This document shows, one piece after another, positions 9,582 to 17,676 of a stretch of DNA of 64,000 bases. The stretch's first letter is position 1, and the number at the start of each line of letters is the position of its first letter. The position numbers and the translations under genes are program-made. A model generated the notes under the pieces. That model was given only the letters and a program-made list of their open reading frames with translations. It was not told where the DNA came from and made no database searches. Source of the DNA: Streptomyces sp. NBC_01351 (GTDB lineage: Bacteria; Actinomycetota; Actinomycetes; Streptomycetales; Streptomycetaceae); NCBI RefSeq assembly GCF_036237315.1, contig NZ_CP108356.1:3096501-3160500 (forward strand), read 5' to 3'.

Positions 9582-9599
9582 ACTTGCCGCCCGGCTAGT
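9582..9599. promoter_or_regulatory. TetR operator candidate 1 (MFS side)
   Basis: ACTTG and CTAGT frame an eight-base centre, a slightly imperfect 18-bp palindrome. It resembles the second site at 9628-9645. Together they form an inverted duplication of an 18-bp block (9578-9595 against 9632-9649, one mismatch). Confidence 0.6.
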
Positions 9600-9627
9600 T
9601 CACTACACTGGGGAAGGTAGCCCCGTA

Positions 9628-9645
9628 ACTTGCCGGGCGTCAAGT
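9628..9645. promoter_or_regulatory. TetR operator candidate 2 (tetR side)
   Basis: ACTTG-N8-CAAGT is an 18-bp palindrome 21 bases before the tetR start codon. It has the size and position expected for autoregulation by the TetR protein at 9666. Confidence 0.65.
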
Positions 9646-9665
9646 AAGTAATTCTGAGGAGAGTC

Positions 9666-10244
9666 ATGCCCAGCAGCAGTCCGCAGCGGCGCCGTGGCGA
9701 CACGCGCCAGCGCATCCAGGACGTAGCACTGGAGCTCTTCGCCGAGCAGGGCTACGAGAAGACGTCGCTGCGCGAGATCGCGGAGCGGCTGGAGGTCACG
9801 AAGGCGGCGCTGTACTACCACTTCAAGACCAAGGAAGACATCATCATCAGCCTGTTCGAGGACGTGACCCGTCCCATCGACGAGCTGATCGCCTGGGCCG
9901 AGCAGCAGCCCCGCACCCTGGAGACCAAGCGCGAAGTGCTGCGCCGCTACAGCGAGGCGATGATGGCGGGCGCCGAGCTGTACCGCTTCATGCACGAGAA
10001 CCAGGCGACCACGCGCGAGCTGAGCATCGGCGAGACGGTGAAGGCCAGGCTGTTCCGCCTGATCGAACTGCTGCGCACGGAGGACAGCCCCGTCACGGAC
10101 CAGGTCCGCTGCGTCAGCGCCCTGTTCACGCTGCACGCCGGGATGATGTTCCTCCAGCACGTGGAGGCCGACCCGGAGGAGACCCGGCTGGCCGCGCTGG
10201 AGGTCGCCACGGACCTCATCACGCGGGCCCACGGGGCGGAGTAG
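9666..10244 (+). CDS. TetR family repressor of the divergent MFS pump
   Basis: A 192-residue regulator. The N terminus carries the TetR helix-turn-helix: RIQDVALELFAEQGYEKTS, then LREIAERLEVTKAALYYHF, with the invariant YYHF. The C-terminal helices form the ligand-binding half; several Met and His residues (for example LHAGMMFLQHVE) may line a hydrophobic pocket. Divergent arrangement with a DHA2 transporter and the paired palindromes between them is the textbook layout of a drug-sensing repressor with its efflux pump. The ATG at 9666 follows a GAGGAGAG site. Confidence 0.92.
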   Translation: MPSSSPQRRRGDTRQRIQDVALELFAEQGYEKTSLREIAERLEVTKAALYYHFKTKEDIIISLFEDVTRPIDELIAWAEQQPRTLETKREVLRRYSEAMMAGAELYRFMHENQATTRELSIGETVKARLFRLIELLRTEDSPVTDQVRCVSALFTLHAGMMFLQHVEADPEETRLAALEVATDLITRAHGAE

Positions 10245-10307
10245 GGGGATCGCGGAACGGCCCCGCCCGTAGGCTCTGTCGGAAGGACTACGGGAGGGGG
10301 CCTGTAC

Positions 10308-10844
10308 ATGGGCGGGGAACGGGAAGCCGACGGGGACAGGCGGCGGGACCGGCGGCGTCGGCGCGCGGCGGCGATCATCGCCGCAATGGGGAGCACGCTG
10401 GCCGCCGCGGTGCTCGCCGTCGTCTCGGGGGTGACGGAAGGCCTGCCGTGGTGGGCGGTGGTGGCCGGTTCCGTCGCGATCGCGGGGTTGGCCGTCTGTA
10501 CCGGGGTGCGGATCGCCGGGCGGGAAGACGTCCGGAGCGCGGCCCTGGAGCCCGGGGAGAACGTGCTCGGCACGTACACCGTCCGACCCCCGTACACCGC
10601 ACACGTACCGCCTTCGATGCACGAGGGCCCGCAGTACCAACTCCGGCTGACCAGCCACGGGTTGCAGATGTGGGAGCGTTCCGTCCTGCTGTGGCGGCAC
10701 CCCTGGCCGGAGGTGCGCGTGACCGTCGACGGCCCCCGGCTGCGCGTCCACCACCAGGGGCGGGAAGCCGGCGTGATGCTGATGGAACACCCGGGCGCCG
10801 TACAGGAGATCCGGCTCGCCGCCCGCCGGTACGGGGCGGCCTAG
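10308..10844 (+). CDS. membrane protein of unknown function with cytosolic PH-like tail
   Basis: A 178-residue protein. A strongly basic N terminus (residues 5-20, many Arg) is followed by two hydrophobic helices (about 21-43 and 47-70). The remaining 105 residues are soluble and alternate in a way that suggests a beta-rich domain (YQLRLTSHGLQMWERSVLLW). No catalytic motif is recognisable. The positive-inside rule puts the N terminus in the cytosol and, with two helices, the C-terminal domain there too. It stands alone between the TetR gene and a convergent DUF1348-like gene. Confidence 0.72.
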   Translation: MGGEREADGDRRRDRRRRRAAAIIAAMGSTLAAAVLAVVSGVTEGLPWWAVVAGSVAIAGLAVCTGVRIAGREDVRSAALEPGENVLGTYTVRPPYTAHVPPSMHEGPQYQLRLTSHGLQMWERSVLLWRHPWPEVRVTVDGPRLRVHHQGREAGVMLMEHPGAVQEIRLAARRYGAA

Positions 10845-10865
10845 GCCTGCGGCCTAGGTCTGCGG

Positions 10866-11324
10866 TCAGCCGATCCGGCGGTCCTCGGCGGCGATCGGGA
10901 CGTCGTTGATGCTGGCCTCGCGGCGGCTCATCAGGCCGTCGAGGGCGAACTCCCACTGCTCGTTGCCGTGACTGCGGTACCACTGGCCGTCGGCGTCGTG
11001 CCATTCGTACTCGAAGCGGACGGAGATCCGGTTGCCGGTGTACGCCCACAGCTCCTTGCGGAGCCGGTAGTCGAGTTCGCGCTCCCACTTCCCGGTGAGG
11101 AAGGCGCGGATCTCGGCGCGGCCGGTGAGGAAGCGGTCGCGGTTCCGCCAGACCGAGTCCTCGGTGTACGCGAGGGAGACGCGCTCGGGGTCGCGGCTGT
11201 TCCAGGCATCCTCGGCCGCCTGGACCTTGGCGCGCGCGGACTCCTCGGTGAAGGGCGGCAGGGGCGGGCGCACGGCGGCGGGGCCGGCGGGGGCGGGGCT
11301 GGGGCTGGAGCCGGGGCTGGGCAT
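10866..11324 (-). CDS. NTF2-like protein, DUF1348 type
   Basis: A 152-residue protein. A proline/alanine-rich head of about 22 residues precedes the conserved part: [47 protein letters not shown], then [20 protein letters not shown]. This is the DUF1348 subgroup of the NTF2-like fold; its reaction is unknown. The gene is divergent from a TetR regulator, and the shared promoter contains two strong palindromes, so it is most likely the regulated target. Confidence 0.85.
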   Translation of the reverse strand: MPSPGSSPSPAPAGPAAVRPPLPPFTEESARAKVQAAEDAWNSRDPERVSLAYTEDSVWRNRDRFLTGRAEIRAFLTGKWERELDYRLRKELWAYTGNRISVRFEYEWHDADGQWYRSHGNEQWEFALDGLMSRREASINDVPIAAEDRRIG

Positions 11325-11342
11325 GGCGATCCCTCTCAGGGT

Positions 11343-11360
11343 GGAGAACGGTCGTTCTCC
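11343..11360. promoter_or_regulatory. TetR operator candidate, DUF1348 side
   Basis: GGAGAACG and CGTTCTCC pair around a two-base centre. The site is 19 bases upstream of the DUF1348 start codon and shares its core GAGAACG..CGTTCTC with the next palindrome. Confidence 0.75.
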
Positions 11361-11365
11361 AGCCT

Positions 11366-11383
11366 AGAGAACGGCCGTTCTCT
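11366..11383. promoter_or_regulatory. TetR operator candidate, tetR side
   Basis: A perfect 18-bp palindrome, AGAGAACGG/CCGTTCTCT. It is 31 bases before the TetR start codon. Two near-identical sites 23 bp apart (about two helical turns) suggest two repressor dimers on one DNA face. Confidence 0.8.
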
Positions 11384-11413
11384 CAGCAAGGGGATCTGGA
11401 CTACCCTTCCCCC

Positions 11414-11953
11414 ATGGACGACGAAGAGGCCCGCACCCGGCTGCTGGACGCGGCGGAGGAGCTGTTCTACGCGGAGGGCATCCAGGCCGTCGGCATGGAC
11501 CGCATCCGCGCCGCGTCCGGGGTACCCCTCAAGCGGCTCTACCGCCTCTACCCGGCGAAGGAAGCCCTGATCGCGGCCTACCTGGAGCGCCGCGACCGGC
11601 GCTGGACCGCCAGTCTGCGCGCGGCCGTGACCGGGGCGCCCGAGCCGGTCCTCGCCGTCTTCGACTGGCTGGCCGGGTGGTTCTCGGAGCCGGACTTCCG
11701 CGGCTGCGCGTTCCTGAACGCGTACGGGGAGCTGGGCGCGGGCCCGGCCGCCGTGCTGGACGTCGTACGCCGCCACAAGGCGGAGCTGCGCTCCCTGCTG
11801 GCCGACGCGGCCGGCCCGGACCGCCCCGACCTCGCGGACCGGCTGCTGATCCTGGTCGAGGGCGCCACCGTGGTGGCCGCCCTCGACCCGGGCCCGGAGC
11901 CGGCCCACCGGGCGCGGGAAGTCGCGGAGCGGCTGGTCCGCGCGACCGGCTGA
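11414..11953 (+). CDS. TetR family regulator
   Basis: A 179-residue regulator. The DNA-binding region reads RLLDAAEELFYAEGIQAVGM followed by the recognition helix GVPLKRLYRLYPAKEALI, where the usual Y-Y-H-F is replaced by YRLY. The C-terminal half contains FDWLAGWFSEPDFRGCAFLN, a signature seen in the subgroup that controls small redox or SnoaL-like proteins. The palindromes at 11343-11383 are probably its own operators and those of the DUF1348 gene. The ATG at 11414 was chosen because the next in-frame starts would cut into the first helix. Confidence 0.9.
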   Translation: MDDEEARTRLLDAAEELFYAEGIQAVGMDRIRAASGVPLKRLYRLYPAKEALIAAYLERRDRRWTASLRAAVTGAPEPVLAVFDWLAGWFSEPDFRGCAFLNAYGELGAGPAAVLDVVRRHKAELRSLLADAAGPDRPDLADRLLILVEGATVVAALDPGPEPAHRAREVAERLVRATG

Positions 11954-11968
11954 GGCCAGGGGCACGCC

Positions 11969-13117
11969 TTAGCGCTGGTGCCCGCGATTCGTGGTCAGGC
12001 AGAGTGCCCAGACGTCGGTGTAGGTGTTCGGCGAGGGCGATCCCCCGGCGTGGATGTTGGCCGTCCAGGACGCGGCCGTGGTGGAGCCGTCGCCGACCGG
12101 GTTGCCGTCGGAGTCGCTGGGGAAGCTTCCGTTGAGGTGGGTTCCGCCCGAGCCGGCCTTGGTGAAGCCCTTCGTCGTCACGTCCCCTCCGCTGGCGGCG
12201 GCACCCCCGCTGATCAGGAGGCTCCTGTCGCCCCGGCCCCTTTCGCCGTTGCGGCCACGCCCGTGCCGGTCCTGTGCGTTGTCGTCGGCGCAGCCGACGG
12301 TCGCCGTCTGGCCGGTACCGCCCACCGTCGGGCCGGCCACTTCGCGGAAGCGGACCTTCGTGGTCATGCCGCTGACGTTGACCCGGTCACCGGTGCAGAT
12401 CGCGTAGGCGTACGTCGTGTTGTTGTTGTTGCCGTGTCCGCCGCCGATCCCTCCGACGGCGGTCCAGGAGTCGGGGTTGACCTCCCCGTCGGCAGCGGGC
12501 TTCCGGCCGAAGTCGTGCGCGGCGTCGTTGAAGGTGGGGAAACTGCCGATCGGCTTGAGGCTGCCGACACTGGCGGGAGTGTTCCGCACACCGCCGCCGA
12601 GCAGCATCGTGCCGGCGGGACAGGTCGCCACGACGACCTCCGACGACTGCGGGGCGGAGGGCCCGGCCTTCTGGGCCATGACGACCTGGGTGTGCCTGAT
12701 CCGCGGGGTGGAGAGGCAGACCGCGTACGCAGTGGTGGAGAAGGCGGGACTGGCGTTGCCCCCGCTGCCGCCGAACGCGAGCCAGTTCGTGACGTCGGTG
12801 CCGACGACCCCGGGCGACTCGGTGTACTCGGTGAGGCCGTCGGGGCTGGGAGCCATGCCCAGCACGTGGTTGCCGTTGCGCGTGCTTTCGGTGCCGACGG
12901 TCTGGTTGACCCCGCCGCCGGAGACGAGTCCGTCGGCACAGTCCGCGCGGGACGAGACACCGGTGAAGGTGGTCGCGGGGCCCATGGTGGCTTCGGGGAC
13001 CGTCACGGTGACGCTCGCGACGTCGGCGTAGGCGATTTCCGGGACGGCCAGGGCGATCAGGGCGCCCGGGACCAGCGCCTTCCCCAGGACGGAACGGCGC
13101 AGGGACTTCTTGTTCAT
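11969..13117 (-). CDS. exported triple-repeat protein, paralogue A
   Basis: A 382-residue protein with a signal peptide (MNKKSLRRS, hydrophobic core, cleavage probably after AYA at residue 31). The mature part consists of three repeats of roughly 105 residues. Each opens with a Cys shortly before an L-x-x-G-G-G/A turn and closes with a Trp segment and a Y-A-x-C or W-A-L-C end. The six Cys (60, 134, 166, 241, 276, 373) therefore form three pairs 74, 75 and 97 residues apart, likely one disulfide per repeat. The third repeat carries a 20-residue Arg/Gly/Asp-rich insertion (about 283-298). Function unknown. It is adjacent to a paralogue with the same plan. Confidence 0.82.
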   Translation of the reverse strand: MNKKSLRRSVLGKALVPGALIALAVPEIAYADVASVTVTVPEATMGPATTFTGVSSRADCADGLVSGGGVNQTVGTESTRNGNHVLGMAPSPDGLTEYTESPGVVGTDVTNWLAFGGSGGNASPAFSTTAYAVCLSTPRIRHTQVVMAQKAGPSAPQSSEVVVATCPAGTMLLGGGVRNTPASVGSLKPIGSFPTFNDAAHDFGRKPAADGEVNPDSWTAVGGIGGGHGNNNNTTYAYAICTGDRVNVSGMTTKVRFREVAGPTVGGTGQTATVGCADDNAQDRHGRGRNGERGRGDRSLLISGGAAASGGDVTTKGFTKAGSGGTHLNGSFPSDSDGNPVGDGSTTAASWTANIHAGGSPSPNTYTDVWALCLTTNRGHQR

Positions 13118-13193
13118 CGGATTTCTGTCTTTCTGGTGTCAACGCGCGGCGGACGCGGCAGGAGGACGAGCGGATCGGGATGGCGCCAGTGGC

Positions 13194-14270
13194 TCAGACG
13201 CCGTCGTCGGCGCAGAGCGCCCAGACGTCGGTCTTGGTGTTCGGTGAGGACTGACCACCGGTGTGGGTGAAGGCCGTCCAGGACGCCGCCGTGGTGGTCC
13301 CGTCACTCACGGGATTGGCGCTGGAGTCGCTGGGGTAGCTGCCGTTGAGGTGGTCGCCGCCCGAGGCCGGTCCGGTGAAGTTGGTGGTGGTCACGTTGCC
13401 CCCGCTGATGGCGGCGCCCCCGCTGACCAGCTTCCCGTCCCCGCCACCGCAGGTGACCGTCGTCTTCAGGCCCGTGCTGCCGCTGGTCGGGCCGCTCACC
13501 TCGCTGAAGCGGACCTTCACGGTGACGCCGCTGACGTCGATGCCGTTCCCACTGCAGATCGCGTAGGCGAAGGTCTGGTTGCCGGCGTTGTTGTTGTTGT
13601 CCCACCCGACGGCGGACCAGGAGTCCGGGTTGGTCTCTCCGTCGGCCGCGGCCTTCGCGCCGTAGCTGTGGGCGGAGTTGTTGAAGGTCGGGAAACTGGC
13701 GATCACCTTGAAGCTGCCGGTGTCGCCGGGGGTGGTGCGGGCCCCGCCGCCGAGCAGGCGGGTGTTGGCCGGGCAGGTCGCCGTGACGAGGCCCACCGTC
13801 GAGCCGGTGGTGGGGGTGTTGGCCTTGTTCATGACGACCTGGGTGTGGTTGATCAGGTTGCTGGTGAAGCACATCGCGTAGGGGGTGGACGAGAAGGCGG
13901 CGTTGACCTGGCCCCCGCTGCCGCCGATGCCGAGCCAGTGGGTCACGTCGGTGCCGACGACCCCGGTGGAGCCGAGGTACTCGGTGGTCCCGTCGGAGCT
14001 GGGCGAACTGCCGTTGACGTGGTTGCCGTTGACGCCCGCGCCGGTGCCGATGGCCTGGTTGATCCCGCCGCCGGAGACGAGGCCGCTGGAACAGTCCGCG
14101 TGGGTGGATATCTCGGAGCTGCCGGCGGAGGGTCCGCTGGTGGCCCCGGGGGTCTTCACGGTCACGCCCACGGTGTTGGCGTACGCGGTTCCGGGCACGG
14201 CCAGGGCCAGTACGGCGCCCAGGAGCAGCGTCCTGCTCGCGGCGAAGCGGCGCAGAAGTCCTGTGTTCAT
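13194..14270 (-). CDS. exported triple-repeat protein, paralogue B
   Basis: A 358-residue protein very similar to the downstream paralogue A. Signal peptide with cleavage near AYA (residue 31). The six Cys fall at 60, 134, 166, 239, 274 and 353, again three pairs, and the first three positions are identical to those of A. The repeats contain LVSGGGINQ, LLGGGARTT and LVSGGAAIS at equivalent places, and LNGSYPSDS matches LNGSFPSDS in A. The basic insertion of A is missing. The two genes are 76 bases apart in the same direction, so they are a tandem duplication and may be co-transcribed with B first. No enzyme motif is visible; a wall or spore-surface structural role is possible but unproven. 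Confidence 0.82.
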   Translation of the reverse strand: MNTGLLRRFAASRTLLLGAVLALAVPGTAYANTVGVTVKTPGATSGPSAGSSEISTHADCSSGLVSGGGINQAIGTGAGVNGNHVNGSSPSSDGTTEYLGSTGVVGTDVTHWLGIGGSGGQVNAAFSSTPYAMCFTSNLINHTQVVMNKANTPTTGSTVGLVTATCPANTRLLGGGARTTPGDTGSFKVIASFPTFNNSAHSYGAKAAADGETNPDSWSAVGWDNNNNAGNQTFAYAICSGNGIDVSGVTVKVRFSEVSGPTSGSTGLKTTVTCGGGDGKLVSGGAAISGGNVTTTNFTGPASGGDHLNGSYPSDSSANPVSDGTTTAASWTAFTHTGGQSSPNTKTDVWALCADDGV

Positions 14271-14853
14271 GTGGATCTCCCCATCTGATGGGCGACACGC
14301 GTCGGCAGTAGGCGGTAGGCCTGCGAGGTGGCACGGCGCGGGTACGGAGCGGTATCCGGAAGCGGGGGCGCGGGCGCGGGCGGCTGCGCGTCGTCATCGG
14401 CGGCGGTGCTGAACCGCCACGGCGTCACAACGGCTGTCTGCCTCGCGGATGTAAGCCGCTCGGGGGCAGACCAGGGGTTCGGACCGGCCATCTCGCCACC
14501 TGTTCGGAGTAGCGCATGCGGACTCTAGCAGCCAGAACGCCTTGCATCTACATAGGCAATTCGCGTTGTTTTGCAGCAAATGCAATGAACGCCAACAGCG
14601 GCGGCCCCGGCAGGAACACTTGCACCGACCCGTCCACGGGGCACGGTTGCCTGCCTCCTCTGAACACACCCGCTGACCACGTGCCCCCCTGGAGCAGCCC
14701 AAGGGGGGCACAACACGTCTGCCTGCCTTCCCTCCCTGCCGTAGACCTCGCCTGGCAGCGGCTCCCGACGTGAGCATCCGTACTCAGGCCCCGCCGTTCG
14801 ACCTCCCCTACGGTGTGAAGGTCGATACGCGGCACAGCGGCAGGGAAGAAGGC
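14271..14853. other. gene-free stretch with one hairpin
   Basis: No supported gene in about 580 bases. It must hold the divergent promoters for the triple-repeat gene B and the lipoprotein at 14854. Around 14540-14590 the DNA is locally AT-richer than its surroundings. A 10-bp perfect hairpin lies at 14681-14711. Confidence 0.6.
14681..14711 (+). terminator. 10-bp hairpin upstream of the lipoprotein gene
   Basis: gtgcccccct (14681-14690) pairs perfectly with aggggggcac (14702-14711) across an 11-base loop. There is no T-run. It could be an attenuator in the leader of the lipoprotein gene or a remnant terminator. Confidence 0.4.
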
Positions 14854-15477
14854 ATGAACGTCAGAAGAGTTGTGGCATCGGGAGCGCTCCTCGCGCTGAT
14901 CGGAACGACGACGACCGCGTGCGTCGGTCGGCCGGCGGAAACCATGAGCGAGCAGCAGGCCGTATCGCGCGCCGAGGAGATCATCCGGCAGGCGGTGGCC
15001 GGAATGTCCCCGCAGCCGACCCCGGAGCGGGGTGGGCCCCACGGCCCCGGAGCCTGCCTGTCCGAGTTCGGATCCACCAAGCGGGCCCAGGTGCACTTCT
15101 CGTACCAGCTGAAGGGCGTGCCCGGCTCCGCCGCGAAGGGCCTCCTCCGCCAGGCCCGGGACGCCTGGGTCGAGCAGGGCTACGAGTTCCAGGGCAAGAA
15201 GGGGGACGGCGACTGGACCGAGCCGGACCCCTCCCTCTTCATGAGCACAGGGCGCGACGACTTCTCGATGAGCGGCGGCGTCGGCATCACGAACGTGAGC
15301 ACCGGCGAGGGCATCGCCTACATCACCGTCAACTCCCCCTGCTATCCCCGGCCCGAGCCGAGCGCCTCCTCCTCCTCGGCCGCTTCTTCCGAAGCCGGTC
15401 GCCCGAGCCCCCACCGGACCAGCGGAAACGATCCGGCTCAATACTGGGAGTCGTTCCGACGCAGAGGGGATGCATGA
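14854..15477 (+). CDS. lipoprotein of unknown function
   Basis: A 207-residue lipoprotein with its lipid-attachment Cys at residue 23 (TTTTAC). The body begins with a helix SRAEEIIRQAVAGMSPQP, contains a second Cys in GACLSEFGS, and ends in YITVNSPCYPRPEP followed by a Ser/Ala-rich tail. The pattern is that of actinomycete-specific lipoproteins of unknown role. The ATG at 14854 gives a proper signal peptide (MNVRRVVASG); the longer frame from 14770 would bury it. The stop overlaps the next start (ATGA at 15474), so translation of the two genes is coupled. A decayed copy of this gene lies at 18294-18640. Confidence 0.8.
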   Translation: MNVRRVVASGALLALIGTTTTACVGRPAETMSEQQAVSRAEEIIRQAVAGMSPQPTPERGGPHGPGACLSEFGSTKRAQVHFSYQLKGVPGSAAKGLLRQARDAWVEQGYEFQGKKGDGDWTEPDPSLFMSTGRDDFSMSGGVGITNVSTGEGIAYITVNSPCYPRPEPSASSSSAASSEAGRPSPHRTSGNDPAQYWESFRRRGDA

Positions 15478-16076
15478 GCACGGGCACGGGCACGGGGCAG
15501 TTCGAGCTGACGTACACGGGCGGGGTCCACGGGTACGCCGGGAGGATGGCGACGCACATGTGGGCCGGGATCGTCGACGGCTTCGATCCCGTGGAGCTGC
15601 GCTACCCGGTGGAGTCCCTGCACGACGACACGCACTACGCCGCCGAAGTCGTCGGCCAGGGCATCCCGACCATGATCTTCCGGGGCAACGCCTTCCGCGG
15701 CCGGCCGCGCCTGGCCGACATGGACCTCCACACCGACGGCTGGAACGCCAAGGTGAAGCGCCGCAGCCTGGCCGTGAGCCCGTACGGCCGCGCCCTGCGG
15801 ATCGAGGTCGCCGGACGGTCGTACCGGTACATGGCAGGGGCCGGCCGGCTGAGGCGCGAGCTGCGGCGGGAGGGCGCGTCCGTGACGATGACCCGCTCGG
15901 AATGGCACCGCCCGCGCCGCATCACGGGTACGTGGCAGGGGCGGGCGGACGGCATGGACATCGGCCTGGCGATCCTGCTGGAGGCCGCCTACAGCCGGAA
16001 CCTCACTTTCCTCGGCGCACTGTACTCGTGGCCGGGCCGGTTCCTGAGCCGGTTCCTCCAACTCCCCCTCGGCTAG
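15474..16076 (+). CDS. hypothetical protein coupled to the lipoprotein
   Basis: A 200-residue soluble protein that overlaps the upstream lipoprotein gene by four bases. It is rich in Arg, Tyr and Trp and has no signal peptide. Notable segments are THMWAGIVDGFDPVELRY, VGQGIPTMIFRGNAFRGRP and LAILLEAAYSRNLTFLG. No known domain was recognised. The coupling suggests that the two products act together, one at the membrane surface and one inside. Its TAG stop shares the tetramer CTAG with the stop of the convergent TerD gene. Confidence 0.65.
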   Translation: MSTGTGTGQFELTYTGGVHGYAGRMATHMWAGIVDGFDPVELRYPVESLHDDTHYAAEVVGQGIPTMIFRGNAFRGRPRLADMDLHTDGWNAKVKRRSLAVSPYGRALRIEVAGRSYRYMAGAGRLRRELRREGASVTMTRSEWHRPRRITGTWQGRADGMDIGLAILLEAAYSRNLTFLGALYSWPGRFLSRFLQLPLG

Positions 16077-17503
16077 CGGCGGCGGGTCCAGAAGCCTCCG
16101 CCGCCTCCCTGGCGGGGCTCCATGGACCAGCCCCCCGGCCCCTTGACCACCAGCAGCCGCGGCCCCGCGGGCAGCGCACCGCTGCCACGCCCCCGGCCCG
16201 TCCGGGAGAAGGCGCTCTGCTGGTGACCGCCGCGCCGGAGGTCGCTCACCTCGAAGAAGCCCTTCTTCTTGGCGTTGCCCAGGAAGTGGTATTTGACCCC
16301 CGTCTCGCCGCCCGTGTACGCCACGACGTCCGGTCCGACCCCCTCCAGCGGGCCGTCGAACGTCCGCAGCGTCGACACGGGCCTCAGCCGGATCGTCCAC
16401 GACCCCTTGCCCCACGACTCGACGTGCAGCCGCAGCGGCGTGTGCCCGTCGTGGTGGAAGACGCCCACCCCGCGCAGCTGCGGCATCGCGCTGATCAGGG
16501 CGGTCCGCCAGGGTCGCTTGCGCACGGTCAGCGTGAAGACGTTGATGACGCGGCCTTCCTCCTTCAACACGTCCACGACCACGAAGCCCTTCGGGAGGGC
16601 GAGGCCCGGGTCGATCTCCTCAACCGACTCGCTCCCTGAGAACACGACGGGCGTGAACTCGGGCCCCATCTCGGGCGGAAGCTCGTTGCACCGCGCCAGG
16701 GGCACGCCGAACGGCGGCATGACGAGGTGTCCGAGCCCGCTGGTCTTCGCGACGAGGGGAACGGGCCCCGGTACGAGAGCGGGAACGGGAGCCGCTTCGG
16801 GCAGAGCGACCGCCACGGGCACGGCCATCGGCACCGGGGCGACCATCGGCTCCGGTATGCGGTCCACCGGCATCCTGTCGTCCGTCGCGCCGTCGTCCAG
16901 CACCCCGTCGTCCGTCGGGTCGCCGTCGGTCGGGTCGTCGTCGGTCGGGTCGTCGCCCGTCGGGTCGTCGCCCGGCACCGAGAAGCCGAAGTCCGCTGCC
17001 AGGCGCGGGAGCCCGGAGGCGTATCCCTGCCCCAGCGCACGGAACTTCCAGCCTCCGTTCCGGCGGTAGAACTCACCCAGCAGGAGGGCCGTTTCCGTCG
17101 TCGCGTCCTCGACCGCGTACAGCGCCAGCTGCTCGCCCGTGGCCGCGCTCACCACCCGCAGGTAGAGGTCGGCGACTTCCCCGAACGTGGGGCCGTCGGA
17201 CGAGGCCGTGACCACGATCCGCTCCACGTCCGGCTCCACGCGGCCGGGGTCGATCTCCAGCCAGTCCGCGACGATCCCACCCTCGCCCTGGGTGCTTCCC
17301 GCCAGCCGTACGCCGCTCCCGGCGTGCTCCGGCTGGTTGTAGAAGACCAGGTCCTCCGCGCCCCTGACCTTTCCGTCCGCGGCGACGAGCAGCGCTGCCG
17401 CCTCGATCAGCGGTTCTTCCTGACCGCCGGAGCGGCGGACGACGGCGACCCGCATGGGCTCGCCGCTGAGAGGGAGGTTTCCCCCCTTGATGATCTGCGT
17501 CAT
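16073..17503 (-). CDS. TerD-domain protein with long C-terminal extension
   Basis: A 476-residue protein. Residues 1 to about 180 form a TerD domain: MTQIIKGGNLPLS, then DLVFYNQPEHAGSGVRL, and the calcium-site-like acidic tail GWKFRALGQGYASGL. A linker follows with repeated D-D-P-T units (about 190-210), then a Pro/Val/Ala-rich hinge. The last 220 residues form a separate unrecognised domain (FTLTVRKRPWRTALIS, GTGVKYHFLGNAKKKGFFEV-type segments) ending in an Arg/Gly-rich tail. TerD proteins take part in tellurite, stress and surface-associated processes through calcium-dependent binding. The ATG at 17503 was chosen because the typical TerD N terminus begins there. Confidence 0.82.
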   Translation of the reverse strand: MTQIIKGGNLPLSGEPMRVAVVRRSGGQEEPLIEAAALLVAADGKVRGAEDLVFYNQPEHAGSGVRLAGSTQGEGGIVADWLEIDPGRVEPDVERIVVTASSDGPTFGEVADLYLRVVSAATGEQLALYAVEDATTETALLLGEFYRRNGGWKFRALGQGYASGLPRLAADFGFSVPGDDPTGDDPTDDDPTDGDPTDDGVLDDGATDDRMPVDRIPEPMVAPVPMAVPVAVALPEAAPVPALVPGPVPLVAKTSGLGHLVMPPFGVPLARCNELPPEMGPEFTPVVFSGSESVEEIDPGLALPKGFVVVDVLKEEGRVINVFTLTVRKRPWRTALISAMPQLRGVGVFHHDGHTPLRLHVESWGKGSWTIRLRPVSTLRTFDGPLEGVGPDVVAYTGGETGVKYHFLGNAKKKGFFEVSDLRRGGHQQSAFSRTGRGRGSGALPAGPRLLVVKGPGGWSMEPRQGGGGGFWTRRR

Positions 17504-17676
17504 GCACGCATGATGCACACACCCCAACTCACCTTGTTTTCCAGTACTGGATACTTCTCTTCGACTTCAAACGGAGGGTTGCCAGGGCAGTTCGCCGCGC
17601 CTAAATTCCTTGATCGTCGGCTCGGATCGACGAGAACGGCATCGCGGCCGAGGCCGGCAAGAAGAGGGGCACTGAC

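Noticed and set aside
9666-10790. Minus-strand open frame opposite the TetR and membrane protein genes
   Set aside because: It has no motif and lies antisense to a clear TetR gene with helix-turn-helix and operator.
12364-13142. Alternative minus-strand frames within the triple-repeat gene A
   Set aside because: Serine/arginine-rich shadow frames; the frame with signal peptide and ordered Cys pairs is the convincing one.
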